64,000 bases of DNA from Thermoanaerobaculia bacterium (GTDB lineage Bacteria; Acidobacteriota; Thermoanaerobaculia; Multivoradales; Multivoraceae). This document shows positions 44,355 to 54,463 of this stretch, piece by piece (position 1 is the first letter of the stretch; each line of letters opens with the position of its first letter). The position numbers and the translations under genes are program-made. The notes under the pieces were generated by a model that did not search any database, was not told the origin of the DNA, and was given only the letters and a program-made list of their open reading frames with translations. Where the stretch lies: the NCBI GenBank assembly GCA_022823665.1, contig JAJEHN010000025.1, forward strand, positions 1 to 64,000, given 5' to 3'.

Positions 44355-44792
44355 CTAGTACCAGAAGCTCTGGATCTCGCGCTGGGTGGGAACCGAGATG
44401 TTGATCGGCTCCGCCAAACCGTGATCCTCGCCCTGGCGCAGTTCGTCGTACACCTGGACCATGTACTTGTACGGCGTCGCGGTATCCGGCCGGATGATGA
44501 CCGGCTTCTTCGGGTTCCGCTCGAGCTTCGGCTTCAGGTAGGGGATGATCTCGTGCAACTGCATCGGATCCTGGTCGACGATCAGCTCGCCGGTGGGCAG
44601 GATCTCGATCAGCACCGACTCCTCCTTCTCGACCACGGGCGGATCGTCGTCGTCCTCGGGAAGCGCGAAGTCCAGTCCGCGGGTCGCGGTGAACGTCGTC
44701 GTGATCATGAAGAAGACAATCAGCAGGAAGGCGATGTCCGCCATCGAGGAGGTCGGGATCTCATCGTCCGGGCGATCACGATCAAGTTTCAT
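44355..44792 (-). CDS. exbD: ExbD/TolR-family biopolymer transport protein, copy 2
   Basis: 145 residues. N-terminal helix with the ExbD motif IPTSSMADIAFLLIVFFMIT, including the proton-path Asp (about 19), then a periplasmic domain with VLIEILPTGELIVDQ and KPVIIRPDTATPYKYMVQVY. An acidic insert (EDDDDPPVVEKEE) follows the helix. Forms the motor with ExbB. Lies 93 bp before tonB and 30 bp after the other exbD. Confidence 0.93.
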   Translation of the reverse strand: MKLDRDRPDDEIPTSSMADIAFLLIVFFMITTTFTATRGLDFALPEDDDDPPVVEKEESVLIEILPTGELIVDQDPMQLHEIIPYLKPKLERNPKKPVIIRPDTATPYKYMVQVYDELRQGEDHGLAEPINISVPTQREIQSFWY

Positions 44793-44822
44793 CTTGCGTC
44801 TCCATCCATCGTCTGGTCAAGC

Positions 44823-45251
44823 CTACCCGTCGGTAACGGTCCGCTGATCGGACAGCAGGTAGACGTCCCGCACCTTGGCCCGCTTCAACGCGTCGATGAC
44901 CTCGTCGACCTTCTCCCACGACACCTCGCCGTCGGACTTGACGACGAAGACCTTCTGCGGGTCCATCGCGATGACGCCCGCGGCCATCGAGAGCACCTCG
45001 TCGGCCGCGCTGACCAGAGCGCTCTGTTCGTTGCCGTCCGACACCCGGATGCGCCCGTTCGGGTCGATCGAGACGTAGGCGGACTGTTTCGGAATCTCGT
45101 ACCTGAGCGTCGTCTTCGGCAGCACCACCTGGGTCTTGTCGACCTCGAAGGTGATCGTCAGCATGAAGAAGATGATCAGCAGGAAGGCGATATCCGCCAT
45201 CGAGGCCGTCGGGATGTTCGGCTTGTGCTCGATGGTTGCCTTGAGCTTCAT
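44823..45251 (-). CDS. exbD: ExbD/TolR-family biopolymer transport protein, copy 1
   Basis: 142 residues. KPNIPTASMADIAFLLIIFF carries the conserved Asp in the single membrane helix; the periplasmic part has AYVSIDPNGRIRV and KVFVVKSDGEVSWEKVDEVI. The sequence differs markedly from the second ExbD, so the motor may be heteromeric, as in other bacteria with two ExbD proteins. It follows exbB by 6 bp. Confidence 0.93.
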   Translation of the reverse strand: MKLKATIEHKPNIPTASMADIAFLLIIFFMLTITFEVDKTQVVLPKTTLRYEIPKQSAYVSIDPNGRIRVSDGNEQSALVSAADEVLSMAAGVIAMDPQKVFVVKSDGEVSWEKVDEVIDALKRAKVRDVYLLSDQRTVTDG

Positions 45252-45257
45252 GTCGGC

Positions 45258-45923
45258 CTAGCCAGCGTCGCCGCCGGACTCCGGCGGGACGCCGCTGCGC
45301 TCCATCTCGCCGAAGGTCTCGAGCAGCATGTTCGCCGACGTCTCGATGTCGCGGACGAACTTGTTGATCCGGCTCATGAAGTAGTTGTAGGCGAGCTGCG
45401 TCGGAATGGCGACGGCCAGACCGCCGGCGGTCGTGGTCAGCGCCTCCTTGATACCGGTCGCGACCGCGCCGGGGTTCGACAGACCCTGTGCCGCCAGGGC
45501 GTCGAAACCGGCCATCATGCCGGTCACCGTGCCGAAGAACCCGAGCAGCGGGGCGACGTTGGCCGTGGTCGCCAGCACCGCGAGGCCGCGCTCGAGGCGG
45601 CCCATCTCGAACAGCGCCGCGTTCTCGATCGTCTTCTCGACGTCTTCCTTGGGCTGGCCGTACTTCATCAGACCGGCCTTGAGGATCGAGGCGACCGGTC
45701 CGCGGTACTCCTCGCATACCTTGACCGCTTCACGAATCGAGCGGTTCACGACCAGCGCCTTCCGCACCTTGGGGAGGAACTCGTGAACGTTGATCCGGGC
45801 CCGTCGCAGCGCAATCAGTCGCTCGACCACCACCGCTGCCGCGATGACGGAGAAAGCGAGCAATGGCCACATGACGGGGCCGCCCTCGTTCATCAACTTC
45901 CAGAACGTGCCACCAATGTTCAC
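45258..45923 (-). CDS. exbB: ExbB/TolQ/MotA-family proton channel protein
   Basis: 221 residues, three membrane helices: VMWPLLAFSVIAAAVVVERL near the N terminus, and the pair LAVLATTANVAPLLGFFGTV and ATGIKEALTTTAGGLAVAIP, the ExbB signature with the conserved Thr and GxxG packing. First gene of the exbB-exbD-exbD-tonB-TPR operon, behind an extended -10 promoter and a 120-nt structured leader. Confidence 0.94.
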   Translation of the reverse strand: MNIGGTFWKLMNEGGPVMWPLLAFSVIAAAVVVERLIALRRARINVHEFLPKVRKALVVNRSIREAVKVCEEYRGPVASILKAGLMKYGQPKEDVEKTIENAALFEMGRLERGLAVLATTANVAPLLGFFGTVTGMMAGFDALAAQGLSNPGAVATGIKEALTTTAGGLAVAIPTQLAYNYFMSRINKFVRDIETSANMLLETFGEMERSGVPPESGGDAG

Positions 45924-46057
45924 CTAGCTACCTCCTCAGGACTATGCCCGCCACTACGGGCCTGGTTGAACCGCCCGCCAAAAGGCGGACGCGATTCTGG
46001 ACATGCGGTGACCCCTACACCGGGAGGGGTGCCTGGCTCACCTTGGAACGGTGGAGC

Positions 46058-46066
46058 AATATAGCA
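46058..46066 (-). promoter_or_regulatory. Extended -10 promoter for the exbB-tonB operon
   Basis: Minus strand TGCTATATT (within TGTGCTATATT), the best match in the window to an extended -10. Transcription would begin near 46050, leaving a leader of about 120 nt. That leader contains hairpins GCCCG-N6-CGGGC (45946-45961) and CCGCC-AAAA-GGCGG nearby. No known riboswitch or Fur box was recognised. Confidence 0.6.
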
Positions 46067-46093
46067 CACGGGTTCGGCTTTGGAACCGTCCGA

Positions 46094-46609
46094 TCAACCA
46101 CGTTCCGGCGACGCGCCGGCCGCTTTCACGACCCGCTCCAGAGGCCGCCGGTGGAGGTAGCAGAGGGCGGCGGCCAGAGCGTCGGATGCGTCGGCGCTGC
46201 GCCGCACCGGCGCTGGGCCCAGAAGCACGTCGACCATGCGGGAGACCTGGGTCTTGTCGGCCCGGCCGCTGCCGCAGACCGCCTGCTTGACCTCGGCCGG
46301 CGAGAACTCGCGGACGTCCAGGCCATGCCGCCCGAGCACCGACAGGATGACGCCCCGGGCCTGGGCCAGCGCGATCAGGGAGCGGCTGTTGCGCCCGTGA
46401 AACAGGGACTCGAGCACCGCCGCCGCCGGCTGCCAGCGGTCGAGCGTCTCCTCGACGCCCTCCGCCAACCGGGCCATGCGCGCCGCCGGTGTCGGCTCGC
46501 CGGTGAGGGCGATCCTGCCCGCATCCAGTTGGCGAACCCTCGATCCCTCCTGCTCCACCACGCCGAACCCCGTGTAGCGACTCCCGGGATCGATCCCGAG
46601 GACGATCAC
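46094..46609 (-). CDS. ruvC: Crossover junction endodeoxyribonuclease RuvC
   Basis: 171 residues. Resolves Holliday junctions with RuvAB. The acidic catalytic residues are in IVLGIDPGSRYTGFGV (Asp 6), AAVLESLFHGRNSRS (Glu) and RSADASDALAAALCYL (Asp pair). VKQAVCGSGRADKTQV is the conserved DNA-contact segment. The C terminus is slightly long. Lies 19 bp downstream of yebC on the same strand, a common pairing; ruvA and ruvB are not here. Confidence 0.96.
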   Translation of the reverse strand: MIVLGIDPGSRYTGFGVVEQEGSRVRQLDAGRIALTGEPTPAARMARLAEGVEETLDRWQPAAAVLESLFHGRNSRSLIALAQARGVILSVLGRHGLDVREFSPAEVKQAVCGSGRADKTQVSRMVDVLLGPAPVRRSADASDALAAALCYLHRRPLERVVKAAGASPERG

Positions 46610-46628
46610 GGCAACGCCACGGAGACGG

Positions 46629-47393
46629 TCAGGACGCCAGCCGCTCGAGCAGCTCGTCGTCCAGGTCGAAGTTGGCCCAGACGTTCTGCACGTCGTCCTG
46701 ATCTTCCAGTGCGTCGATCAGGCGCATGAGCGGACCCGCGCCCCCTTCGTCGAGCTGGACCAGATTCTGGGGTTCCATCGTCAGTTCCGCGACGGTCGCG
46801 GTCAGGCCGCGCTCCTCGATCGCATCCTTCGTCGCATGGAACGCCTCGACCGAGGTGTAGACGCTGTAGCTCTCGTCCTCCACCGAAAAGTCCTCGGCCT
46901 CGAGTTCGAGCGCGAGCTCGACCAGCGCTTCCTCGTCCACGCCGGAGTTCTCGAGGGCAGCGCGGTCGAAGACGAAGAAGCCGCGGCGATGGAACATCCA
47001 GGCGACGCAGCCGTTCTCGCCCAGGTTTCCGCCGTGCTTGGTGAACAGGTGCCGGACCTCCGAAACGGTCCGGTTCCGGTTGTCGGTGAGGGTCTCCACC
47101 AGCACCGCCACGCCGCCGGGGCCGTACCCCTCGTAGGCGACTTCCTCGTAGGAAACGCCTTCGAGCTCTCCGGTGCCCTTCCTGATCGCCCGGTCGATGT
47201 TGTCTCCCGGCACGTTCTGCGCCTTCGCCTCCGACAGGGCGTGACGGAGTCTCGGGTTGCCCGCGGGATCGCCCCCGCCGAGACGGGCGGCGACCGACAC
47301 CTCCTTCAGGATGCGAGTGAAGACCTTGCTGCGGCGGGCGTCCAGCGCCGCCTTCTTGTGCTTGATCGTGCTCCACTTGCTGTGACCGGACAT
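46629..47393 (-). CDS. yebC: YebC/PmpR-family protein (translation/transcription factor TACO1-like)
   Basis: 254 residues. Begins [20 protein letters not shown], the invariant YebC start, with [20 protein letters not shown] and [19 protein letters not shown]. YebC proteins help ribosomes through proline-rich stretches and were earlier described as regulators. It diverges from folC with only 14 bp between starts; a TAAGAT hexamer 9 nt before the ATG would give a nearly leaderless mRNA. Confidence 0.96.
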   Translation of the reverse strand: MSGHSKWSTIKHKKAALDARRSKVFTRILKEVSVAARLGGGDPAGNPRLRHALSEAKAQNVPGDNIDRAIRKGTGELEGVSYEEVAYEGYGPGGVAVLVETLTDNRNRTVSEVRHLFTKHGGNLGENGCVAWMFHRRGFFVFDRAALENSGVDEEALVELALELEAEDFSVEDESYSVYTSVEAFHATKDAIEERGLTATVAELTMEPQNLVQLDEGGAGPLMRLIDALEDQDDVQNVWANFDLDDELLERLAS

Positions 47394-47407
47394 GGCGGGT
47401 TTATCTT

Positions 47408-48745
47408 ATGCTGCGCCGCCACGTGACCGGAGCGACCAAACCCTCGGCGAGCGAGATCCTCGACCGCCTCGAAGTCTGGGGGCAGAAGCTCGGCCTCGAC
47501 GCCACGCGGAGCCTGCTCGACGTGCTCGGCAAGCCGCAGCAGCGGGTGCCGACGGTGCTGGTCGCGGGTACAAACGGCAAGGGTTCGACCAGCGCCGCGC
47601 TCGCCTCGATCCTGAGCGCCGCCGGCCTTCGCTGCGGCCTCTACACCTCGCCCCACCTCGAGCACGTCGAGGAGCGGCTGCGAATCGACGGCGCGGCGAT
47701 ATCGGAGACCGAACTCGGGCACTGGCTCCGGCAGGTGCTGGACGCGGCCGGCGAGGCGCCGCCGACCTACTTCGAGAGCCTGACCGCGGCGGCCTGGCTG
47801 CACTTCGCCCATCACGGGGTCGACGCCGCTGTGTTCGAGGTCGGCCTGGGCGGTCGACTCGACGCGACGAACGTCTCCGATCCTCTGCTCTCCGTGATCA
47901 CCCAGGTAGCTCGCGACCACGCGCCGCAACTGGGCTGGACCCTGACCTCCATCGCCGGCGAAAAGGCCGGCGTCATGCGCGCCGGACGCACCTGCCTGAC
48001 CTGGCACGGCCGGCCGGAAGTGCAACGTGAGCTCCGCCGCTGCGCGGCGGTCTGCGGCGCCCATCTCGTCGACGCCAGCGTCGGTGCCGAACTCGACCGT
48101 CTTCAGGCGCCACTGGCCGGCCGCCACCAGCTCGGCAACCTCGCGCTCGCGATTCGGGCCGCTGAGGAATTCTGTGCCCTCACCGGAAGGGAACTCCCCG
48201 CCGAAGCCGTCGGGAACGGTGTCGGAGCCCTGCGCTGGCCGGGCCGCCTGGAATGGGTCGACCTGGAGGCCCAAGGCGTGCACCGCCGGGCGCTCTTCGA
48301 CGCTGCCCACAATCCGGCCGGCGCGACCGCGCTCCGCGCCTACCTCGAAGAGACCGGGCTCCGGTTCGATCTCCTGTACGGATCGCTCGCCGAGAAGGAG
48401 CCGGAACTGTGCCTTCCCGTGCTCGCCGAGAAGGCGGATCGAGTCTCGCTGACGGCGTTCGACCACCCCCGGGCGGCCTCGCCCGAAACGCTGGCGGCGC
48501 TGATCCCCGGCAACCGGGCCATCGTGTACGGCGACGCCGCGGTCGCACTTGAGCACTGCCTCGCGGAAGCCTCGAGTAAAACTCGCGCCCTTGTTGTCAC
48601 CGGCTCGCTTTATCTCGTCGGCGAAGTCCGATCAGCCTTTCGTGACCGCTTTGGCGTCCCCACCGCGGCCCGAGACCTCCTCACCGGGTTCGCGTCGACA
48701 TCCAGCCGTAGCCGGGCGAGCGTCCCCCGGGACCCCCTCCGCTGA
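47408..48745 (+). CDS. folC: Folylpolyglutamate/dihydrofolate synthase
   Basis: 445 residues. Adds glutamate to folates (and often dihydropteroate). ATP-site P-loop VLVAGTNGKGSTSAALASIL, then LYTSPHLEHVEERLRIDG, FEVGLGGRLDATN, LFDAAHNPAGATALR and the terminal ALVVTGSLYLVGEV. The last 20 or so residues (FASTSSRSRASVPRDPLR) are atypical and are encoded by one arm and the loop of a long inverted repeat that spans the stop codon, so the C terminus seems to have been extended by that element. Confidence 0.94.
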   Translation: MLRRHVTGATKPSASEILDRLEVWGQKLGLDATRSLLDVLGKPQQRVPTVLVAGTNGKGSTSAALASILSAAGLRCGLYTSPHLEHVEERLRIDGAAISETELGHWLRQVLDAAGEAPPTYFESLTAAAWLHFAHHGVDAAVFEVGLGGRLDATNVSDPLLSVITQVARDHAPQLGWTLTSIAGEKAGVMRAGRTCLTWHGRPEVQRELRRCAAVCGAHLVDASVGAELDRLQAPLAGRHQLGNLALAIRAAEEFCALTGRELPAEAVGNGVGALRWPGRLEWVDLEAQGVHRRALFDAAHNPAGATALRAYLEETGLRFDLLYGSLAEKEPELCLPVLAEKADRVSLTAFDHPRAASPETLAALIPGNRAIVYGDAAVALEHCLAEASSKTRALVVTGSLYLVGEVRSAFRDRFGVPTAARDLLTGFASTSSRSRASVPRDPLR

Positions 48746-48757
48746 CCCGGCTACGGC
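48705..48757. terminator. Compound inverted repeat spanning the folC stop
   Basis: A perfect 12-bp stem GCCGTAGCCGGG / CCCGGCTACGGC (48705-48716 and 48746-48757) encloses an inner GTCCC-CC-GGGAC palindrome. The folC TGA (48743-48745) lies just before the second arm, and the convergent rpiB stop is 5 bp beyond. It may end transcription from both sides; its palindromic form also resembles a REP-like element. Confidence 0.45.
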
Positions 48758-48762
48758 GGCAG

Positions 48763-49206
48763 CTACGCCGGCTTCGCCGCGCCGTCGATCTTCGCAACGC
48801 GGGCGGTGTGGCGATCGCCGTCGAAGGCGGTGTCCAGGAAGACCTCGAGGAGTTCGGTGGCCTGGCCGGCGCCGAGGACCCGGGCCCCGAGGGCCAGGAC
48901 GTTCGCGTCGTTGTGGGCGCGGGACATGCGCGCCGTGAAGCTGTCGGTGGGGTTGACGGCCCGGACGCCCGCGAAGCGGTTCGCCGACATCGCCATGCCG
49001 ACTCCGGTGCCGCAGACGAGCAGGCCGCGGTCGACCTCTCCGGCGGCGAGGGCGCGCGCGACCTGGGCCGCCTTGTCGGGGTAGTCGACGGGGCCGGAAC
49101 CGTCGGCGCCGAAGTCCACGAACTCGATGCCGCGCGCCCGCAGCACCTCGCCGAGCTGGTTCTTCAGCTCGACCCCGGCGTGATCCGCGCCGACCGCGAA
49201 CTTCAT
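48763..49206 (-). CDS. rpiB: Ribose-5-phosphate isomerase B
   Basis: 147 residues. Interconverts ribose-5-P and ribulose-5-P. MKFAVGADHAGVELKNQL, LLVCGTGVGMAMSANRFAGV (catalytic Cys about 65) and SRAHNDANVLALGARVLG are the family signatures. ATG 49204-49206 gives standard length. It is 8 bp after the small basic protein gene and in line with purE; with rpe elsewhere in the window it shows a complete non-oxidative pentose branch entry. Confidence 0.96.
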   Translation of the reverse strand: MKFAVGADHAGVELKNQLGEVLRARGIEFVDFGADGSGPVDYPDKAAQVARALAAGEVDRGLLVCGTGVGMAMSANRFAGVRAVNPTDSFTARMSRAHNDANVLALGARVLGAGQATELLEVFLDTAFDGDRHTARVAKIDGAAKPA

Positions 49207-49214
49207 CCGCCGCG

Positions 49215-49442
49215 CTACTCCCCGGACTCCGTTTCCGGTTCCGGCTCGGCCGGCGCGGGCGACGCCTTGGTCTTCTTGCTCGAGGCTTTCTTCCTGGACG
49301 CCTTGGCCTTGGCCTTGGTCCGCCGCACCTTCACCGCCCGCGGCGCCGCCTCCCGGGACGCGGCCTCCTCCCGGCGGCGTTGCTTGAGGCGCTTCAGCCG
49401 GCGCTGTCGGCGACGACGGAGCTTGCGGTCCTTCTCTCTCAT
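49215..49442 (-). CDS. Small, very basic protein
   Basis: 75 residues. First half is Arg/Lys/Glu (REKDRKLRRRRQRRLKRLK), then KVRRTKAKAKASRKKASSKK, ending in an acidic tail PAEPEPETESGE. It resembles small nucleic-acid-binding, histone-H1-like or ribosome-associated proteins by composition only; I do not recognise a family. Its ATG overlaps the purE stop (ATGA) and rpiB follows at 8 bp, which supports its being translated. Confidence 0.6.
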   Translation of the reverse strand: MREKDRKLRRRRQRRLKRLKQRRREEAASREAAPRAVKVRRTKAKAKASRKKASSKKTKASPAPAEPEPETESGE

Positions 49443-49948
49443 TCCTGGAGCGTAACCGCATCCTGCCGCACGCGCTCGTCGGCCGCTGCCACGCGCTCGC
49501 CCATCCCGCCGCGGTAGTCCTTCAGGGCGGCGGCCAGATCCGGATCGCCGAGCGCCAGGATCTGGAGAGCCAGCAGGCCGGCGTTGTCGGCACGGTTCAC
49601 GCCCACGGTAGCGACCGGGATCCCGGGGGGCATCTGCACGATCGCCAGCAGAGCATCGACACCGTTCAGCGGACCGCTCGCCACCGGGACGCCGACCACC
49701 GGCAGCGTCGTCGCGGCCGCCACGACGCCAGGAAGCGCGGCGGCAACGCCGGCGCCGGCGATCAGCACGCCGATGCCGCGCCCGGCCGCGCCTTCGGCCC
49801 ACTCGGTCGTTTCCCGCGGGGTCCGGTGGGCCGAGAGAACCCGCGCCTCGCAGCCGACCCCGAAATCGGCGCAGACCTTCGCGGCCTTCTTCATCGTCGG
49901 CCAATCCGAATCGCTGCCCATGACGATGCCCACTCTGATGTCGCTCAT
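49439..49948 (-). CDS. purE: 5-(carboxyamino)imidazole ribonucleotide mutase
   Basis: 169 residues. Purine synthesis step N5-CAIR to CAIR. RVGIVMGSDSDWPTMKKA, VLSAHRTPRETTEWAEGAAG, IAGAGVAAALPGVVAAATTL and GVPVASGPLNGVDALLAIVQ are the class I PurE signature with catalytic Ser and His. The usual partner purK is not seen next to it. Coupled to the basic protein gene by ATGA. Confidence 0.96.
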   Translation of the reverse strand: MSDIRVGIVMGSDSDWPTMKKAAKVCADFGVGCEARVLSAHRTPRETTEWAEGAAGRGIGVLIAGAGVAAALPGVVAAATTLPVVGVPVASGPLNGVDALLAIVQMPPGIPVATVGVNRADNAGLLALQILALGDPDLAAALKDYRGGMGERVAAADERVRQDAVTLQE

Positions 49949-50010
49949 TCGCTCCTGATCTCCGCCTTGCTGCTGGTGATGGTTGATGCGTCGTCCGTGT
50001 CGCCGGCCGC

Positions 50011-51612
<1,602 letters not shown>

Positions 51613-51688
51613 ACCACAGGCGCCCAAGGGGAACCTCACGCCCGGCCGGCGGCCGGTTCCGCACGAAAGTAGCCCTAGAATCCAACCG

Positions 51689-53029
51689 ATGACGTCGAAC
51701 GCCAACGGTGCCGGGCAGCGGCGGCGGCTGATCTCCGACGTTGCCCCCCCGGCCGACGCGCTGACCCGCCTGGTCGCGCACGGAGACCAGCAGTTCGAGG
51801 CGTTCTTCGAGCGCGTCGAGAGCGTCGAGCTGCTGCCGAAGGGCGCCCCCAACCGCGTCCGCCTGAGGAAGGAACAGGGACTCGCGGTCAGGAAGATCGA
51901 GAACGGCCGGAGCCGTCTGGCGGCCGCCGACACGATCTCGGGACCTGCCTTCGCCGCCTGCTGCGACCGCGTGGCGGGAACGACCCGGTCGATCGGTACG
52001 GCGCCGCCACGCATCAGGACCGGTAGATGGCCGGCGCTGCGCCTGGCCGAGATCGAACAGGCCGAATCCAGGCTCACCCGTGCCGTGAACCGGCGGCGCG
52101 TCGGATTCCCGATGGAGATCACCGCGCGCCGTCATCGCCGGCAGGTACAGGTCATCCGCAGCCGGGTGGCCGCGCCGCCGCAGTTCGAGGAGTACTTCAG
52201 CCTGCAGGTGACGACGCCGTGGGGCGTCTGGGGCGGCCTGCTGCCGTCGCTCGCGGCCGAAGACCTGGACCCGGTCGCCCTCTGTCTCGTCGACCGCCTG
52301 CGTTCGCGAAGCCTGCCCCCCGAGCGGCCCGGTCGCGGCGTCATCGTCCTCGGGCCCAACGCCGCCGCGGTCCTGCTCCACGAAGTGGTCGCCCACGCGC
52401 TGGAAGCGGACACCCTGGCCCTCTCCGGCTCTCCGGACCAGGTTGTCGGGCTGAAACTCGGCGGCCCCGAACTCGATGTGGTCGACGATCCGCGTTCCGC
52501 GCCGCTGGCCTGCAAGCGCTCGAGCGACGACGAGGGCACGGCGGCGATCAGCCGCTGGCTGCTCAGACGCGGTCGGGTCCGGCAACCCCTGGCCGACCTT
52601 GCCTGGGCCGAGCGCTACCCCAGCATGATCCCGGGCGCCGGCCGCCGGGCGAGCCGGCATCGGCTGCCTGGACCGCGCACCACCCACCTCGAACTGCTCC
52701 CCGGTGCCATTCCCGAGAGGGAACTCTTCGCCGAGGCCGTTGGCGGCCTCTACATCGGAGAGTTCGAGCGAGGCAACCTGGATCCGTTCGACGGCCGGTG
52801 CGTGCTCCGGGCGCCGTGCGGCCGGCGAATCGGCGCGACCGGCCCGAGCGACCACACGGGACCGGTCGAGATCCGGTCGCGGGCCGTCGACCTTCTCGCG
52901 GCGGTCGCCGCGGTCGGGGACCGTCCGCTCGCGGGCGGCGCCGGTTGGTGCGCGAAGGACGGTGCGCTGCTGCCCGTCTGGGCCCGCTGCCCGTCGGTTC
53001 GTCTCGAAGGCCTGGAGGTGGCAGATTGA
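51689..53029 (+). CDS. TldD-like metallopeptidase subunit
   Basis: 446 residues, PmbA/TldD family. The zinc motif HExxxH is present in [14 protein letters not shown] (His 231, Glu 232, His 236). The third ligand Cys lies in [18 protein letters not shown] (about 421), as in TldD. In E. coli, TldD and TldE together degrade unfolded peptides and mature microcin B17. The rest is very divergent and arginine-rich. ATG 51689; TAGAAT at 51676-51681 may be a -10 with a very short leader. Overlaps the next gene as TTGA. Confidence 0.82.
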   Translation: MTSNANGAGQRRRLISDVAPPADALTRLVAHGDQQFEAFFERVESVELLPKGAPNRVRLRKEQGLAVRKIENGRSRLAAADTISGPAFAACCDRVAGTTRSIGTAPPRIRTGRWPALRLAEIEQAESRLTRAVNRRRVGFPMEITARRHRRQVQVIRSRVAAPPQFEEYFSLQVTTPWGVWGGLLPSLAAEDLDPVALCLVDRLRSRSLPPERPGRGVIVLGPNAAAVLLHEVVAHALEADTLALSGSPDQVVGLKLGGPELDVVDDPRSAPLACKRSSDDEGTAAISRWLLRRGRVRQPLADLAWAERYPSMIPGAGRRASRHRLPGPRTTHLELLPGAIPERELFAEAVGGLYIGEFERGNLDPFDGRCVLRAPCGRRIGATGPSDHTGPVEIRSRAVDLLAAVAAVGDRPLAGGAGWCAKDGALLPVWARCPSVRLEGLEVAD

Positions 53030-54456
53030 AGTTCGCTCGGCTGCCCGGCACGCGAAGCCTCAGGCTGGCGTTGGGCGCGGTGCGGGAACGCACCGGGGTA
53101 CCCGGCGCCGAGCTCTACGTCAAGGTCGGCAACACCCGCCGGATCGAGATCGATCCCTGGATGACGCCCCTGCCGGTCGACCCGGACGACCTGGACACCC
53201 AGGTGTCCATCCTGGACGAGCGGGGGTGGGCGCTGCGCGCCGGGGGGGCCAACCGCGCCCTCTTTCTCGCCGACTCCGGCCCCCTCCCGGAGCCGAACGG
53301 CTGGAGGCGGCTCAGCCGGCACTCGCTGCGGCCAGGCACCCTCAGGCTGCCTTCGCCATCCTCCGGAACGTCGCCCGGGACGGCGCCGTCTGCGGCTGCC
53401 GACCTGGCCGAACACGAGACGGACGACGAAGAAACGGCCGGCCTGGCACTCCTGCATGGCGTCCTTCGGCGCCTCGGAGAGCGAGTGCCCGAAGCCCGTC
53501 TCATCCGGGGCCGGCTCGATACCGGAGCCAGCGCCGCCGTGCTCGCGAGCACGACCGGGGTCACCGGACGGACCGCGCTGCGGCTCGCAACGGTTGAACT
53601 GGACTTCGCCGCTTCACGGGACGGCCGCCAGGGACACTGCAGGCTCTACCGCGCAGCCTCGAACCTCCAGATGCTCAGCGCCGACTCCATCGCGAGCGAG
53701 ATCGCGGAACGCCTGACCCTGGCGACGGCTCCCGCTCCACCGTTCCTGCCGGCCGGCGAGGTCGCGGTGTCCCCTGCACTCGGCTGCTATCTGCTGGCGC
53801 TACTCGCTCCTCTGCTGCAGGGGCGCGACGGCTGGCGGCGGCTGCGGGAATTCGGCGCCGGCCGCCCGCTCGGGCCGCCCCAACTGCAGATCGTGGACGA
53901 CGGCGCCCTCGACGCCGGCTGGATGAGCGCGGCGCAGGACGACGAGGGCGTCCCGACGCGGGCCGTGGGCCTGGTCCGCGACGGCGAACCCGGCGAGCCA
54001 CTGCTGAGCTGGGAGGACGACGGCTGGTCGGGCTTCGCCGCCGCCGGCTGCCGGCGCAGGTCTGGCTGGCGAGCGCTACCGGAACTCTGCCACTCCCACC
54101 TCCACATCGGCGGCGGCTCCGAAGCCCCCGAGTCGATTCGGACCGGCATCGTGCATGGCTGCTACCTGCTGGACAGGGCGCACGACGGGCGGTGCCATGC
54201 GACCTTCGAACCCTCGACGAACGGCAGCGCAGGATCTTTGGCAGAGGGGCGTTTCGAGGTCGACGCGATCGGCCTGGTCATTCGCCGCGGCACCGTCCTG
54301 GGCGAGGCTCCCAGGGTGAGGCTGACGGGTACCGTGCGGCAACTGCTCCAGGGCATCCGCGCCATCGGCAACGATCTTCGCTTCCTGCCCGCGCCCGGGG
54401 CGGTCGGCGCTCCGACCCTGCTGCTGACCGGGCTGCAGGTCGAGGCGATCGGTTAA
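53026..54456 (+). CDS. TldE/PmbA-like subunit (divergent)
   Basis: 476 residues. Lacks HExxxH, as expected for the TldE partner. The C-terminal third has LCHSHLHIGGGSEAPESIRT, ATFEPSTNGSAGSLAEGRFE, IRRGTVLGEAPRVRLTGTVR and LLQGIRAIGNDL, matching the PmbA/TldD C-terminal domain. N-terminal and middle parts are strongly diverged. TTG 53026 overlaps the upstream stop; no ATG is near. Together with the preceding gene it should form a heterodimeric peptidase. Assignment rests on position and C-terminal motifs. Confidence 0.72.
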   Translation: MKFARLPGTRSLRLALGAVRERTGVPGAELYVKVGNTRRIEIDPWMTPLPVDPDDLDTQVSILDERGWALRAGGANRALFLADSGPLPEPNGWRRLSRHSLRPGTLRLPSPSSGTSPGTAPSAAADLAEHETDDEETAGLALLHGVLRRLGERVPEARLIRGRLDTGASAAVLASTTGVTGRTALRLATVELDFAASRDGRQGHCRLYRAASNLQMLSADSIASEIAERLTLATAPAPPFLPAGEVAVSPALGCYLLALLAPLLQGRDGWRRLREFGAGRPLGPPQLQIVDDGALDAGWMSAAQDDEGVPTRAVGLVRDGEPGEPLLSWEDDGWSGFAAAGCRRRSGWRALPELCHSHLHIGGGSEAPESIRTGIVHGCYLLDRAHDGRCHATFEPSTNGSAGSLAEGRFEVDAIGLVIRRGTVLGEAPRVRLTGTVRQLLQGIRAIGNDLRFLPAPGAVGAPTLLLTGLQVEAIG

Positions 54457-54463
54457 GCGGTCG

